From: Cylicocyclus nassatus
Taxonomy: Eukaryota; Nematoda; Chromadorea; Rhabditida; Strongylidae
Reading direction: 5' to 3'
Assembly: GCA_958299035.1 (NCBI GenBank)
Contig: CATQJL010000223.1
Location: forward strand, 84,029,753-84,093,752
Length of the DNA: 64,000 nt
In this document: in pieces, positions 11,276 to 24,086 of the stretch
How positions within the stretch are numbered: position 1 is the stretch's first letter
How the letters are laid out: every line of letters begins with the position of its first letter
Position numbers and translations under genes: made by a program
The notes under the pieces: model-generated
Seen by the model: the letters and a program-made list of their open reading frames with translations, nothing else
Databases searched by the model: none
Told to the model about the DNA's origin: nothing

Positions 11276-11930
11276 AACTTGATGAGTGGCTCGCCCACAA
11301 GTCCTTATGAAAGATGTGCGATAGGTAGCCTTTTCAATTATGCAGCATAGTATGTTGGGCGCATGCCCGCAGAGTATATTTGTATGATTTCTTTACTCTT
11401 CATTTAGTGCCAGCGAGTAAGGTCTACAACTTTACGAAGGATCTTCTTTCTTTTCATTTTATAACGCGGTACTGTGATGTCATTATAGGATCCCCTGGTC
11501 TTTCAAATCCCCGTCTTGTTCTTGCCCTATGGCTGTTGCTGATTTATCAGCGATCATGTGAGCAAAACAATTGTTGGCCACATTCCCAAGCAGATTCCTC
11601 CGTGTTTGCATAGAAATGCATTTTTGCATGACTCAAAGCGACATGAGTCACCTACGCCACCGAAGAGAGCAAAGTTTTCCTTTTTTGTCATGGAGCCATG
11701 TTGTGTGTAGCGAATTTTGACGAAGCTCCAAATTAGCAGTGTACAATTGCAATAAATCGTTTTGAAATCTTCTTCCTTTGCCTCGTTTATCTTCTTTTAA
11801 TCTTCTTCTTCTTTTACCAATAGTGTCCACGTAGTTTGGTTTCCTTGAATGATCTAGTTACGGGCGTACTTTTTGTGAACTGTTTGTGCTAGATTGTGAA
11901 GGGTTGATGCAGTAGCACATGCTCCTTCTA
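11276..11930. other. No gene recognised
   Basis: A 77-codon plus ORF (11380-11613) and a 60-codon minus ORF (11648-11830) are present, but neither has a domain, good composition or splice partners. Nothing repetitive was recognised by eye. Confidence 0.4.
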
Positions 11931-13502
11931 TTAGGTTGTCCCAAAAGTTGACCGTATTTTTAAATGGATCAAATTGTTTTTGTTTTCCTGGCAAACTTGG
12001 GATACCATTCGATAGATCGAAGCAAGCTATAGAGCATACCAACCACCATCAATCGTGGGTACCCGCGGGATGAGGCTGCATGGGCGCGATGCAGGCAGCG
12101 AAATTAGTACCCGAGCGCGAAAGTCTGCTGGTAGATCTGTGCCTAAGGTTGAATTATCGTTGTTTTCCAAAATTTCTTCCTTATTTGTAAAAAAACTTCT
12201 CTCGCGAATCTGTCGAACTTCATTTCGTACTTGATTGCATGTTGTAATATCTCGTTTTCCATATTTCACGCAATATGGGCATCATGAGCACCTGAAATTT
12301 TTTGTTCCAAATCGCTAATAGGTAATGCAGTTTGTGTGACTGTGACTCAAATTTGACACTTTGATTATATTAATTTCAGATTATGAGACTTGAGAACGTT
12401 GCACATGTTGTTCAACAAACTTGAACATTTTCGTCCTTCAGTCTCTAGTAGTAAACCAACTAATGGGGGGAAAAACAATAACATTTTCTTCTCGTGCTTG
12501 TGCAAAGCGTGCTTGAGACTCCTCAACTCAGAATGGATGATAATTTTGTGCTGTGAATGAGCAAAAAATGCGCTTCACCATCCCTGCTTGAACACTCTTC
12601 AGCCGAACAGCGCCACCGCCTGAAATGGTTAGTAATCTATATAAGCATGGAATTTAGTGCCCAACAAGAAAACAGAAGGTGAACACCGGTTGAATGAACG
12701 CCATGACTCTAAGAACGAGACTACTTTTTGCGCTCGAGTGCAATCTTCTTCGCTCGCGTAGCGCGCGCGTTGCCTCATCCTCTGGATACCCACGACCGAT
12801 GGTGGCTGGTATGCCCTATATATAACAACCGTAAGAGATCCGTCTATGTCGTAATCCAGGTAAAGTGGAGCAAAACTCTAAAAAAATTTGTTGCTTGAAA
12901 ATTGGATTTTTGCAATGAATTATCGTATGGAAGTCAAACTTGGTCACTATACAGTAGACTTATAGTAGTACTCAATTATGCCTTTACTGGATCTTTTCCG
13001 AGCTTAGAAAGCGAGAAAAAAGAGATAATCTGAAAATGACAAACTCCGCTTCCAGCCCCTCCCGCATATGTCATTGATTACTACAAGCCTTGCTAAGTAC
13101 AATCTTAAAACTTTACTTCTATATCTTATAATCGAGAAATACCAAGTTTTACATGAACAGTCGAAAAAGTGACATTTGGGCATTTTGGGACCATCTTTGT
13201 CTCGCAATTTTGAGCTCTTGAAAAAATCAACCAAATACATTTTTCGCTACTACTAGGTGTCTAATATATAAGGACCGCGTTGGAAGTTCATAGGAACTTT
13301 CCGGAAGGAGATCCCATTTTGAGGGGAGCTGAAAAATTTTGATTTTTGGATCCAAATTTTACCTGGATCGCGACTTAGACGGTTCTTTGGTGGTCATTTT
13401 GTAGAGCTTGCTTCGCTGTATCGAATGGTGCCCCAAGTCTGCCAGGAAAACAAATACGATTTGATTCAATTAGAAATACGGTTTACTTTTAGGACAACCT
13501 AA
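11931..13502. mobile_element. Tc1/mariner-like element, roughly 100-bp TIRs
   Basis: The left end TTAGGTTGTCC(C)AAAAGT follows TA at 11929-11930, and the right end (complement TTAGGTTGTCCTAAAAGT) is followed by TA at 13503-13504. The arms stay similar for about 100 bases through GTTTTCCTGGCA, ACTTGGG, CACCATTCGATA and CGAAGCAAGCT. A TA duplication and these ends fit a Tc1/mariner-type transposon. No transposase frame is visible and the 1.57-kb interior contains a second TIR element, so it is non-autonomous. Confidence 0.75.
12034..12820. mobile_element. Nested TIR element inside the mariner-like element
   Basis: The left edge reads GCATACCAACCACCATCAAT then CGTGGGTACCC. The right edge near 12785-12817 is the complement (ACCCACGACCGATGGTGG then CTGGTATGCC). 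The mariner-like arms lie outside it on both sides, so the nesting order is clear. No coding potential was recognised, and the target duplication could not be settled (CTATA-like on both sides). Confidence 0.55.
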
Positions 13503-13696
13503 TACGAAGAGAGTAGATTTAAAAAATGAAAAAAGCGTACTTCTTTATAGGGTAAAGCAAGCTCTACAATATGGCGACTTCACAATTCCACAAAGATTGA
13601 TCGAGATAGTTTGAAGCCAAAACTCAAATAATCTCAGAAACTCAAAACCCAGTTTATCAGAAAAAACCTATTGACCTCAACTTGCTCAAGCATATA

Positions 13697-14198
13697 TTAG
13701 GTTGTCCCATAAGTCTTTTCATACCTGACTTTTCAGCGACATAAATCAGTTTTTCTTGAATTCTTAATAAAATGCAAGATATTGTTCGACAGATCAAAGC
13801 AAGCTCTACAGGATGGATTTCAAAAGTTCGCAACAAGTTCAATCCGCAACAAGTTCCGAGCCAAAATAAAAAATTTCCAATTTTCCAAAAAACGAAAATC
13901 ATCATATCTCACTTCAAAACAGCTCTGCAAATTTCCTACTTTCTCACATATACTCTCCTCATCGGATATTTATACATGCCCTTGCTGCATTTTTCTGATG
14001 GCTAGAAACCAAGAAAAAAATAATGCCCTCAATTTTTAAACTTTGCCTGTATCGGTTCTGTGTTTCCCGCAAATAGGTGTTTATATAGCATATTAACTCA
14101 GAATTGCTGCTACAAATTTGCAGCCTTGTAGGTGCTCTAGTTCTTGAGAAATATCGAATTGAAGGTCCGAATATGAAAAGACTTATGGGACAACCTAA
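13697..14198. mobile_element. Mariner-like MITE, 502 bp, TA duplication
   Basis: The ends are TTAGGTTGTCCCATAAGTCT and the complement AGACTTATGGGACAACCTAA, perfect over more than 20 bases and continuing as TTTTCATA. TA flanks both sides (13695-13696 and 14199-14200). It shares TTAGGTTGTCC and the CAAGCTCTACA motif with the element 200 bases upstream but has different subterminal sequence, so it is a sister family. Overlapping ORFs inside are non-coding. Confidence 0.85.
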
Positions 14199-14200
14199 TA

Positions 14201-15371
14201 TTTCCCACATTAGATATGCAAATGAGAACTAGCGCGTGGAGTAGAATGGAATGACTACGGTTGTACTTCTAAAGATTCTTATACAGAACTACTTCTTTGG
14301 GGACAGCCCAGATTGCTTTGGCAAAAGTATGTCACTTCTCGTTTCTCAATCTCTAGACAACCAAACAGCAAGTGCACATATAAATGTTTAATGTGTATGA
14401 ATAGCAATGTATGGAAATTTGAAGTCCGTAGCAATTGTCTGGACGGAGATCTAATTTTCCAAGCATTACAAATTTCCATTTGCCTGTAAAGTTGACATGG
14501 TTGAAAATTTTGGGACTATTGAAAAGCCGTTTGTACAGCTTGCTTTGCTCTTTCGGATAATAATTGTTACCTTACCTTTTTTACCTACCCTGTCATGATT
14601 ACATAAGAAAATTATTTTCTCCATTTTCGCAAATATGTTTTTACCCAAATCAAATCCCGAAGCAAGTAGTGATTTTCGGTTTATTTGCTTTCTCTACGCT
14701 TTATCATTGTAAAAAGGAGATAAGAATCAACCGAATAGGAAGAAAGATGTAGGAGATTCGATCATTATACACCTTCATACCAATAGGATTCATCTAAACA
14801 CTGCTATGCACATATCACACGCACGCGTTTTTTCCCGTTTCAGGTAGTACCCTTAAATCGTACACATTACATTGGATGATTTCAACCGTCTCATTGAGCA
14901 CTGTCAAATGTAGGATAAAAAGCTTCTAATTATCTCATATGTCCTCTTGTCTTGCAATCTGAGCATTTTGTGACATAGTTAACTTCAAGAGTTTTTTTTC
15001 TGATATAAAATGGACTAGTGTGGGCTGGGTGTAGGGCGTTAGGCCACAAACCCGACTTTTTGGACCCCAAATAAACTCCCCGTGCAAAACGACTCCTCCG
15101 CCAAAAACAGGGGGGTGGGGGTCGGGGCCGATACATTACCCGACGCCATCCAAAAAATTGCACAGTTTTGACTTACGGGCTTTACGTTGATTGCGTTTTG
15201 CACGTTTTGTCTCCTAACGCTTGCCCTCTGTGTGGGCTAGCAGGAGAAGGTTGACGGGCGAGATTGTGAATCAAAGTGACTGATACCTTTTGAGCCTTCG
15301 ATGACGGCCTGTAGCCGAAACATAAGGCAATAAAGTGTTACCAATAACAATCCGTACGGCAGAAGAAAAAC
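14201..15371. other. No gene recognised
   Basis: Only short ORFs in low-complexity AT-rich sequence, plus a G-rich stretch at about 15105-15130. No domain, splice-consistent exon pair or inverted repeat stood out. Confidence 0.35.
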
Positions 15372-15843
15372 TCCTTACGAGGGAAGGATACTTGGTGACC
15401 GTGGCCTTTTGCAATGAGTTGCATACTAATAGGTGCGTCTTGGAACGCTGATTCTAAATCTATGTTCAATATCTGCTGTGTGATTCTCTGAACGAAGTTA
15501 CGGACTTTTTTCCATACTGTTTTTGCGAGATTTAGGCAGACAAAATCGTCAGTATCTAGGCTTTTTAGACTCTGATCTGACGGTGAGTTTTCTTGAGCAT
15601 AACTTGAAGCTTTATTTTATCTATACGCTCTTTTGTGGTTGCGTAAGCGGACATTTTAACGATATTGGTGAATCCTGTATCAAAAACGGTGCAAATTTTG
15701 ATGACAAAAAATGCTCATAACTTCTTTCGAAGGAGCGCACAGCAGATAGTGAAAACAGATTTGAAATCAGCGCTTTAATATGCATTTAATGGTGTACTTT
15801 TCATCTCAAAAGGCCACGGTCACCACGTATCCTTTCCTTGTTA
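15372..15843. mobile_element. MITE with GGTGACCGTGG terminal repeats
   Basis: Left terminus TTACGAGGGAAGGATACTTG then GTGACCGTGGCCTTTTG. Right terminus is its complement (CAAAAGGCCACGGTCACC, then GTATCCTTTCCTTGTTAG). Length is about 470 bases. The same termini bound the larger element at 39236-41446. No ORF of note lies inside. Confidence 0.8.
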
Positions 15844-15984
15844 GAGCCTCCAAATAAATGAAGGAGTCATTACCACAGTGCATACCCAGTTGATAAACGT
15901 TGACCTAACATTCGATCTCCTCATGAATAAAAAATGTGGGGATAAACTTTGACATGATTTCTTCGAACTGCGTTTACCCATTGA

Positions 15985-16135
15985 TTGAACAAGATTGGTG
16001 GTCGGAAGGCGACCGCTCGCGCCCGCGACGCAGTCGGTGTCTCCCTCGCGAAAGTGCTCTCTGATCATTCTCTAGCCTTGATTAGGTGACGAAGCCCCGT
16101 CTTCCAAATGTCAATCTAGTCGAATCAAAGGGTAC
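15985..16135. repeat. Degraded GGAAGGCG inverted-repeat copy
   Basis: GGAAGGCGACCGCTCGCG at the left and GGTGACGAAGCCCCGTCTTCC at the right recall the better-preserved element at 26478-26655, with the same CTCTCTGATCATTC-CTAGCCTTGATTAGG block in between and a GAATCAAAGGGTACC flank. Same family, more decayed. Confidence 0.55.
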
Positions 16136-16504
16136 CTATCGCTGCTCTTATCGTATTACTTTAGCTTGCGAAAATTCGCAAAAGATTGCATCTCAGTTTG
16201 TCTAAGTCCGGCGTTCTAACCGAATGTATGGAAGTCCAAGCTTTGAGATTCCTTTTCTACAAATTGTTTGAAAGGATGACGTGCAGTCTGCTTTAGATGT
16301 ACATAGGCGATAAAATGACCTGGCTTCCACCTTAAAGGCAGTGGATCTGCAAAATGAATCCCTGTGAGATTTTAGTGGTATTAGGTAGTAGACCCCTCGA
16401 GTACACCTAGCCCCAACTCCACCCTCCATTTCATGCGCTAAATCTTGTAAAGGAACTTTCAAACTCCACCAGCCCCGCCCACTTCCACCGAGCTGAATCT
16501 GCAC

Positions 16505-18383
16505 TGTTTATTATTTCATGTTCTACGAGGTTAGAACACGGGACATAAAAATTGACTGTTTTAAAAGTATACTTGAAACCTCAAAAAAAGCAGAGCAACA
16601 AAAAATTGCCTCAACTGGCAGAGGGTTTGCCCTACCTGCTGATACTTTTGAGGGATCAGTAAAGATTCCTCAAAAGTCTCATATAAAAATTTTGAAAATT
16701 GGCGAAATTTGGACATGGTGAAAACGAAGCGTTGTATTTTTCAGCAATTATCTCAGCCCTCTCTCTATGGATCACATAATGAATGTAGAAGCTGAAAAGA
16801 GTAAGAAGTTCTGCATCGTATACAAATTGAAATATTTGTTCATCATCACTGTATGGGATTTGCGGGTCATTTCAAAAAACTGACAAAACCTTTGGACCGA
16901 CCTAATATTTGTACTCGAGTTTCTTTGCGAGGCACACGTATAGCGGGAAATGATCCAAGACATCGACCATGTGATGTGCAAATACACGCGTTGACTTTAT
17001 CAACTCGTAGTCATCACTAATTTAGACACCAAAGAACGCTGATGTCGAGCTTAAAACGGAAACATAAACAGCTAAATTATTTTGAAACGTGTGGTCAGAA
17101 TAGGCATGCGCTTTGAAGACCCCCAAATGAGAGGAATAGACGGTTCCATATTTATGTGCAATTGTTGGGGAAACGATGTGAATGACGAATTGTCAGATGA
17201 TCGCATGTATGTACACATGCGAATGGTTTGCTTAAATCTACGTTCTGGTGCATTTGACCAATTGGATGTCTCTTCCTTCAGTTTGTTTCTGATGACAGAC
17301 TAAAAGCTACGTTTGCTCGATTGTTGTAGTATTACCCTTAAAACTTGTGTTTGTTACTTTTAGTATGAATAAATAGTATTATACCTAGTAAAGTTCCCCT
17401 TTTTCAGGAAAAAACTGGTTTCAAGTAGGTTTTTAGTATCTGAAGCTAGTTAAAGTGGGTTGAGCCGTAGTTAGGTTTTAAAGGCAGTTTCCGGGCAAGA
17501 ATTCGATTTCTGGAAAATTCATTTACCTGGGATTATCCGCAACGCGAAATCCGAAAATCCACTTAAGAAGTCGCGAAAACGGCAAGAACATGCGTTTCTT
17601 GAAGCCTTACAATTTGAAATTGGACTGGTAGGACTGAGACGCAGAGTCACTGCGGGAGATTTTGACTGTGGTGGCATACGTACTCTGTTGCGTAGAGGAA
17701 ATTCAAACAAGTCGGGCCCACCACCCGGCGTAAGTCTCCCAGCTTTCCGACCATATTTTTTTGTGGTCAAGCGTTATGTCCTCGCTGCGCAGAGAGATGT
17801 CCGAGGAGCCCCTCCCCCCTTTTGCATGCACTGAAATCCTCAAAACCCCCACCTTCTCTGGACACTGCTTTCAAACTCAAAAGGGACTAATGAGAATAGG
17901 GTGTACTAATTTATATATTAGGAGATAACATTATCATTTTTTGGGAAACCTCCGCGCAACGGTTTGCGAAGGTACTTGTTTCATACTTTACGTCGCAGAG
18001 CCTAGAAATTCTCCATGACGAGACAAATCTGCTTTGTTATGGCGGCCCTCTGTGCATGTTTTGGACGCAGAATTGTGTTTTACCATTCTCAATCGATTTT
18101 GCCTATTTTCTGTAAATCGTATCCGGTCCTGCACCGGTTGGGCGAGAGATCTTTCACATTTTCACTCGCTTTTTGGCACGAAAGAGCTCAGAAATGCAGA
18201 CTTTATGTGCTGCCCATGCAGAATGGTCACAGGGCATGTGGTTTTATTTGCGGAAGTAGTTAGCTTGAGATTTTGTTTGCTTTTCGTCTCGCGCGCTTTT
18301 TTCAAAAATTTTCCGCCGATTTTTTCTTGCGAAAGCTGGCAAAGGAAAAAGAACATTTGGAAGGCTACTAATAATTTCCATCC
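16505..18383. other. No gene recognised
   Basis: Plus ORFs 16518-16721, 17082-17303 and 18034-18501 and a minus ORF 17519-17770 are the longest. None shows a domain or splice partners. ACCGACCTAATATTT near 16895 resembles the edge of a mariner-like repeat. Confidence 0.35.
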
Positions 18384-18391
18384 CTGTCTAG

Positions 18392-18767
18392 CAGTGGCGT
18401 ACCGAGGGGGGGGGGGGAAGCGGGGGGGGGGGGGGCGCGCCCCCCCCCCCCCCCCGAGAACGGGTCGCGAAATTTTTGAAAGTTACCTACATGAGTTATA
18501 AAAATGTGCAAGTGACTTGTTTATTTTTGTAAACAATTAAAATTTTCAAAATTTTTTAAAAATTCAAATTAGCCTTATAAAAAAATTTTTTTCGGGGGCA
18601 TGGCTGACGCCACGCCCCCTTTTTCCAGATTTTAGGGATGGGGGCCCGCAAAAATTTTGAGAAGCCCCCCTAAAATTTTTTCGGAGTGCGTGGCTAACGC
18701 CACGCACCTTCATTTGAAAAAAATTTTTGCCGCCCTCCCCCGAGCCGAAATCCTGGGTACGCCACTG
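18392..18767 (+). mobile_element. hAT-like non-autonomous element, 376 bp
   Basis: The termini are CAGTGGCGTACC and GGTACGCCACTG. They are flanked by CTGTCTAG (18384-18391) and CTGTGTAG (18768-18775), an 8-bp target duplication with one mismatch, as expected for hAT transposons. A CAGTGGCGTA-type end is common in hAT families. The interior has long G and C runs (about 18407-18454) and a GGCTAACGCCACGC hairpin-like motif. Two further partial copies lie at 5540-5835 and 61005-61375. Long homopolymers make the base count here unreliable. Confidence 0.85.
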
Positions 18768-18775
18768 CTGTGTAG

Positions 18776-21700
18776 GGATGCGTCGTTGCCTGTACCAGCG
18801 CCGTCGATCGATCGATACGGCGCGCATCCACGTGGGTGCCGGAACGGCGCTAGCACAATGCTGGGGCAAGGTCAACTCTGAACGCAACCTAATACCACTA
18901 ATTTTTCAAGAAAAGAAGAACAGATAGTGGTTCCTTGTTAGACAAAATTCTTTTCGCATGAGAATGCCCGGCTAAAGTAGATGTCAGTAAAGATTTTGAA
19001 GTATTACACTAGAACATTTCAAAGGGATTAGGTAGTATTATACCGAACAGAAACAAGTGTAAACACTCATACTTGAAGTGCTTATCGCTGCAAAATTCAT
19101 GCGCCAACTATTTACATATTCTTTCCTGACTACTCCCTTTGCAACTGATAAGAGAGGGATTAAATTCATATTACCCAAGTCTTGGAATGTTTTTTTAGCC
19201 AAGGGATTAGAACTCTCGCTGATCCGGTTGGCGTTTCGAAATATTTCATGGGACTGCGATAGAAGCTGGTGGGAATGTTTGCACATAGGGTGATTCTTGC
19301 TTGTTCTTCAGCAAAAGTGCAAGTCATCCAGTTTTTGGGGAGCAAGCGGTCACATGCTTATGGCCAGAGGGCTTGGAAGGGTGATCTGTCCGACAGATTC
19401 GCTCTTACTTTCACTGGCTGGGCTACTGACACTTGATCTTATGTAAACTACAAAGATCGTTCAGAAAGTACATGCTTTTCCCATAATAATAATTTATAGG
19501 GCATCAAAGCTTTCTCGGGATTCACTTAGGATGGGATAACTCGGCCGAAACCGCCTTTGTCTTCAAATATTTGGTATTCGTATTCCTACTCTCCTCCTTT
19601 TCTTCAAATTTTTGTAGTCTGTGGAAGATTCTAATACTTTTTTTTTGAGATGTTCACAAAATATCTGACGTGTTTGCAAGAAGTTTGTTTGATTATTTGC
19701 TCACGGGTCAAGTAAAATTTTTGAGCTCTTTGAGGATCGGACCACCTTTCTTGCCATTTTGTCTCTCAAAATTTTGGAGTATGATCATGTCAACATGCCC
19801 AGCTCTCGGGTTTGTAAAATATGTTTCAACTTACTTTGAATCAAAAATTCTTGTACTTCTCAGCTTAGGTTTTTGAATTAAGTGAGACTGATTTTTATTG
19901 ATTTATTTTTGAATTTTTGGTGAAGTTTATATATAGGTTTTCCAGAAAAATTGCTCTTTGATTAGTCGTGAATAACGGCTCGCATTGAGAGTTCTTGCAA
20001 ACAGATTCAAGAAAAAGCGATCAATAAAGTTTTTTGGTGTTACAAAAATGTTGTATAATTATCTTCCGTTTCTGCCCAGAAAATTTATAAAGTTTCATGA
20101 GAATTTTTGGTTCAATTATCGAAGTTCGATTGAAACTGCGCTTAAGTTCACTTTGATTCTGGCAAACATCCAAAAATAGCCTGACCGCCAACCCAGTCCT
20201 AACGATGAGCCCGGCACCAATTCAACTTGCATTTTATGCATGTTTTACGACTGATTTTCACGAATAGCCTTCTATTTTAGTTGTTTTCTGGTCCGTTATG
20301 TCAATGCCAAAGACTATCCGAGCTTATTTTTACCCCCTTATCAGGGCGGGGTATTAGCGCATCGTGTTATCGCTACGATTGTCAAACGAAAACTCGTCAC
20401 AAGCACCGGCACTACGCAGCTTTTGTGGCACTGTTGCGATTTTATGGGTCTTCCTACGCATTTCGAGGGGTAGCTCCGCCCATCTGACTTCTCGGACATC
20501 TGCCATTAATCACGCACCTCTACACATTACAGCCTGTACCAGTTGTCGGCGCAACGGGACAACTGACACTCTGGTTTACCATTGGTGACAAAGCGTCTTC
20601 TACCCGTTTCTCGACCGGAATATTCAACCTAACGCGACTTTTCGACCGCTGCACGCAGAACCTGGCCAGCCACCTGAACGAGCGCATTGTTTGCTGCGCG
20701 AGTGCTCGGTGTGTGTACGAGCCGGTGCGGCGCGCTTGTCTGTTTGAGTTGTCTTTCACTGCGACTCTTCGTCCTTCTGTTCCCCCCACCTCGTCGCTGT
20801 TCAATTCTATTGTTTGCCAAATTTTACTGCTCAGAATATTACTACTATCGTGTTACCGCCATACGTCAATTTATTGTTTGATTTTAAATCCAATTCTCCC
20901 TGTCTATATGTCCTGAATTTTTTCTGATAGTTGAGTAGATCTTTTTTAAACTAGCAATTTGCACATTTTCCAAAATGAACTTTTCAATGGGGGCCTATCT
21001 ACGCCCTTGTGCATCTTTCTATGATTTTCATAGTTGTTCGGGGGCAATGGTGTTTTTGAGCAAACATTAGAATTATATTATGTGCATTTCTTGACCAAAA
21101 CAGTGCACAATCATTTTCTTTTTGTGCAATTGCAGACATCAGCAAGAATTACTTGGTTATGACCATCGTCCCATCACCGTACCTTTTCACTTTGGTGTAC
21201 TTAATCCATCTGATAATTTTTTGAAATACCTGAATCCATTGCGCTTGTCCTTGAAAAAATGGGTTTTCAATGCGATCAAATCATTCCTGACATTTTTCTA
21301 GAATGAAAAAATTCAGTAAGAAAACTTCCGTAGAATCTGCGACTACCTTTTATGTGTAAAGTCTGCCCTACTCTTGCCACCGTAATACAAAAACACTACT
21401 TAAGTTTTATTTACCTTGAGACCAAAATCAACATAAAAACAACTGATCGCGCGCTCTCCATAACGCCTAGCTGCAAATTTGTGATCTCTAAAAACCTATC
21501 AAAAATCAGGTGAGCGGTGAAAGAGTGTGACCTCAATTACTATCACTGAATTTCGACGAAATTGATCGAGAAGTAGCTTTATCAGCATACGGACGTAACG
21601 AACGCATAGATGATTGCTTGGACTTCTTCCAAAGAATTTTGTTTCCGCCTCCCATTAATTCTGTTTCATTTCCAAGTATCAATAAAATTTCCAATCGTTA

Positions 21701-24062
21701 TATCCTTCAGTGCCATGATTCCGCTATGATTCATCACGTCGTTTCATCCCCCCATACGATAATTTCTCATATTTTACTGTATAAGCAGGATCGCACATTA
21801 CTATGACTAACTGTGAATGACCGTTATGTCCTCAGTAGCGCTAATTTTACACCACGCTGATTTTTCATTAAAAAATTACAAATAAGAAAATAAACAATGG
21901 TATAAAAAATAAGAGGAGCATGTTTTTTTGCAGACGCTAACATCCCATTTCATGCAACCTTTCTAGATCTCAGGACCTTTGCTTGGGTTCTTGAGTTAAA
22001 TATTCATGTAATGTGAAATGTTTGGATTGAACACGGCGGTTTACGAACTGTCTGATGTTATTTAGAATATTTTGACATTTCAATGACATTTTGCAGCTTC
22101 ACATTTTCTTTATGACTAGTCAACTAAAGTTTTTTGAAATCTATCCATTTCGTAGAAAAATAATTGTTGAAGATAGTTTGTGTCAAACACATTTTTTCGA
22201 AAGGAAAGATGGTAAATAAGTGTACCAAACAAATTATAAAAGCACATGTTACTTCTGTCATACTTCGGGAAAACAATTTTTTTACAACAGTCAAAGTTTT
22301 TTTGTTGTTTAATGAAAAATTGACTGACTTTTTCAAAGAATTCTCGGAGGGTTTTCATCGCACATTATTTCACACTGCCGAGCTCCTTTGCAGCTGGGAG
22401 AACTTCAGTTTCCGAAAAATCTGAAATTTTTCCTCATCTCGTATCAGCTTGATGTATTATTCTACTTGACATGTGTTTTTGAACAGAAAGTGTTGCACTT
22501 CGTTGATAAGAAGAGTGATTCACATGTGCGACCAATGTGCTCACTCCCCACTATCAGCTTTTTCCTCACCCTGCTTACTATTACAAACTCGTTTTCAAAT
22601 CAAGCTTTTTGCTTTTTCGTTCCGTCAGTCATATAAGATTTGCTTGAATTATGAAACTTTGGTAAAATCATTGGGAGACAGTGCCACTGCTTTTCCAACC
22701 GGTAAAGAAATCTGCTAACATTCTAAGAAGAACTTTTCAGTTTCAATGCCCCTTTTCCTGGTTAGGTCGTGTAAGAATTTTTTTTTATCGATTAGCTTCT
22801 TTTATTCAAAAGACTTTTGCTTACACTCACAGCTTTGTGCAATCACTCGAATTTTTTTCGTGCAGTGAGGTATGCAAATGCTAACAAAAGGTTTATTTTC
22901 TCTTCTAGATGACATCACACATTTTTCATGGAATTCGAACTTTTCGCGTTACCCTCTTCTGTCATTTTGAGTTTTACATGATTGCTTTCCTGCATTTTGG
23001 ATAGACTTTCTGTTCTGTTCGATGCACAATCTTTGATTTCTTCGCACAGATAATATGATGGCAAATTTTACAAGCTTTTCAATTTTGAGTGTTCTCAAAT
23101 CTTTTCTTCAATATGACCAAATGCCGCAAAGATAACTTACAACAAAGCAAATATACTAATAGCTATCTCGCAATTCTTGCTTATTATTCTTCTCGCCTAT
23201 CTGAAAAGACAAATATGATCAGATCAATCTGTCTACGCTTGGTCTTCCTTACAATTTTTTTTAAATAGCCAAATTAATCTTTGTTTTTTCTTTCAGAATC
23301 TATTCTAATATTTTTTTTTAACTTGGAATCTCCTCTATTATTGATCGGTTCAGTACTCACAATGAAAAACGTTTGGTATTATCTTCAAGCTTTTCATTAT
23401 AGACCTCCTAGATTTTGCAGTAGAAAACAGATTCGGTAGCAGTCCAGCATCTTACCAGTGCGCTACATCAATTCTTTGTCAGCAGTTCCAACCTCTCTAT
23501 ATGGCAAATGATCTAACGATATAATCGCAGAGATTTTTTCGCGCGCGAGGGGACGACAAAAATTTTTTTATCAAACGAAAAACTTGGCCTTAATCACACC
23601 TATCAAAAAATTTTGGTAAAACTCTTAGATTTATCGTAAGTTCGTACTTTTTGAGTGAAACAGGCGTGACAATTTTCAACAAATAACGTAAGTCCCTGCT
23701 TTTGAATAAAGCCATGATACTTGTTTTTTACAAGAAAAAAATGAATACATAAACTTTTTCTACTGTGTAAACAAGTCACTGCTACAATTTTACAACTCAT
23801 TTGGACACTTGCAAGAAAATTCTCCCACACTCGGTCCGCTACTTTTATTAAGTAAACAAAACCCATGACTATAGAGCCTAGACATTCTGCCTATTGAAAC
23901 TGTCCCAAACTTCTCACTCATTTGCACTTCCACGTCCTAAAAATACACGTTGTTCCGACATCAGCCTTTCTGAACATTTTCTCAGGCAAATTATTTTTGA
24001 AAAATGCGTTCGTGTGGTTTTCTAGGATTCATCGAAATTTTTAAGCTAATCGGATTTTTTCA
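18776..24062. other. 5.3-kb tract without a recognised gene
   Basis: 18780-18870 (CCAGCGCCGTCGATCG, CATCCACGTGGGTGCCGG, GGAACGGCGCTAGC) resembles in inverted order the sequence at 28440-28530. The minus ORF 20520-20804 (94 codons) has no domain I know. Otherwise the sequence is AT-rich with frequent T-runs and looks like ordinary intergenic DNA, possibly including the promoter of the gene at 24087. Confidence 0.4.
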
Positions 24063-24086
24063 GTGTCATAACACACCTCAAGAAAA

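Noticed and set aside
20520..20804. Minus ORF of 94 codons with Arg-rich N-terminus and a Cys-Pro tail.
   Set aside because: No recognisable family; a competing plus ORF overlaps. It could be a transposon fragment, but no edges were found.
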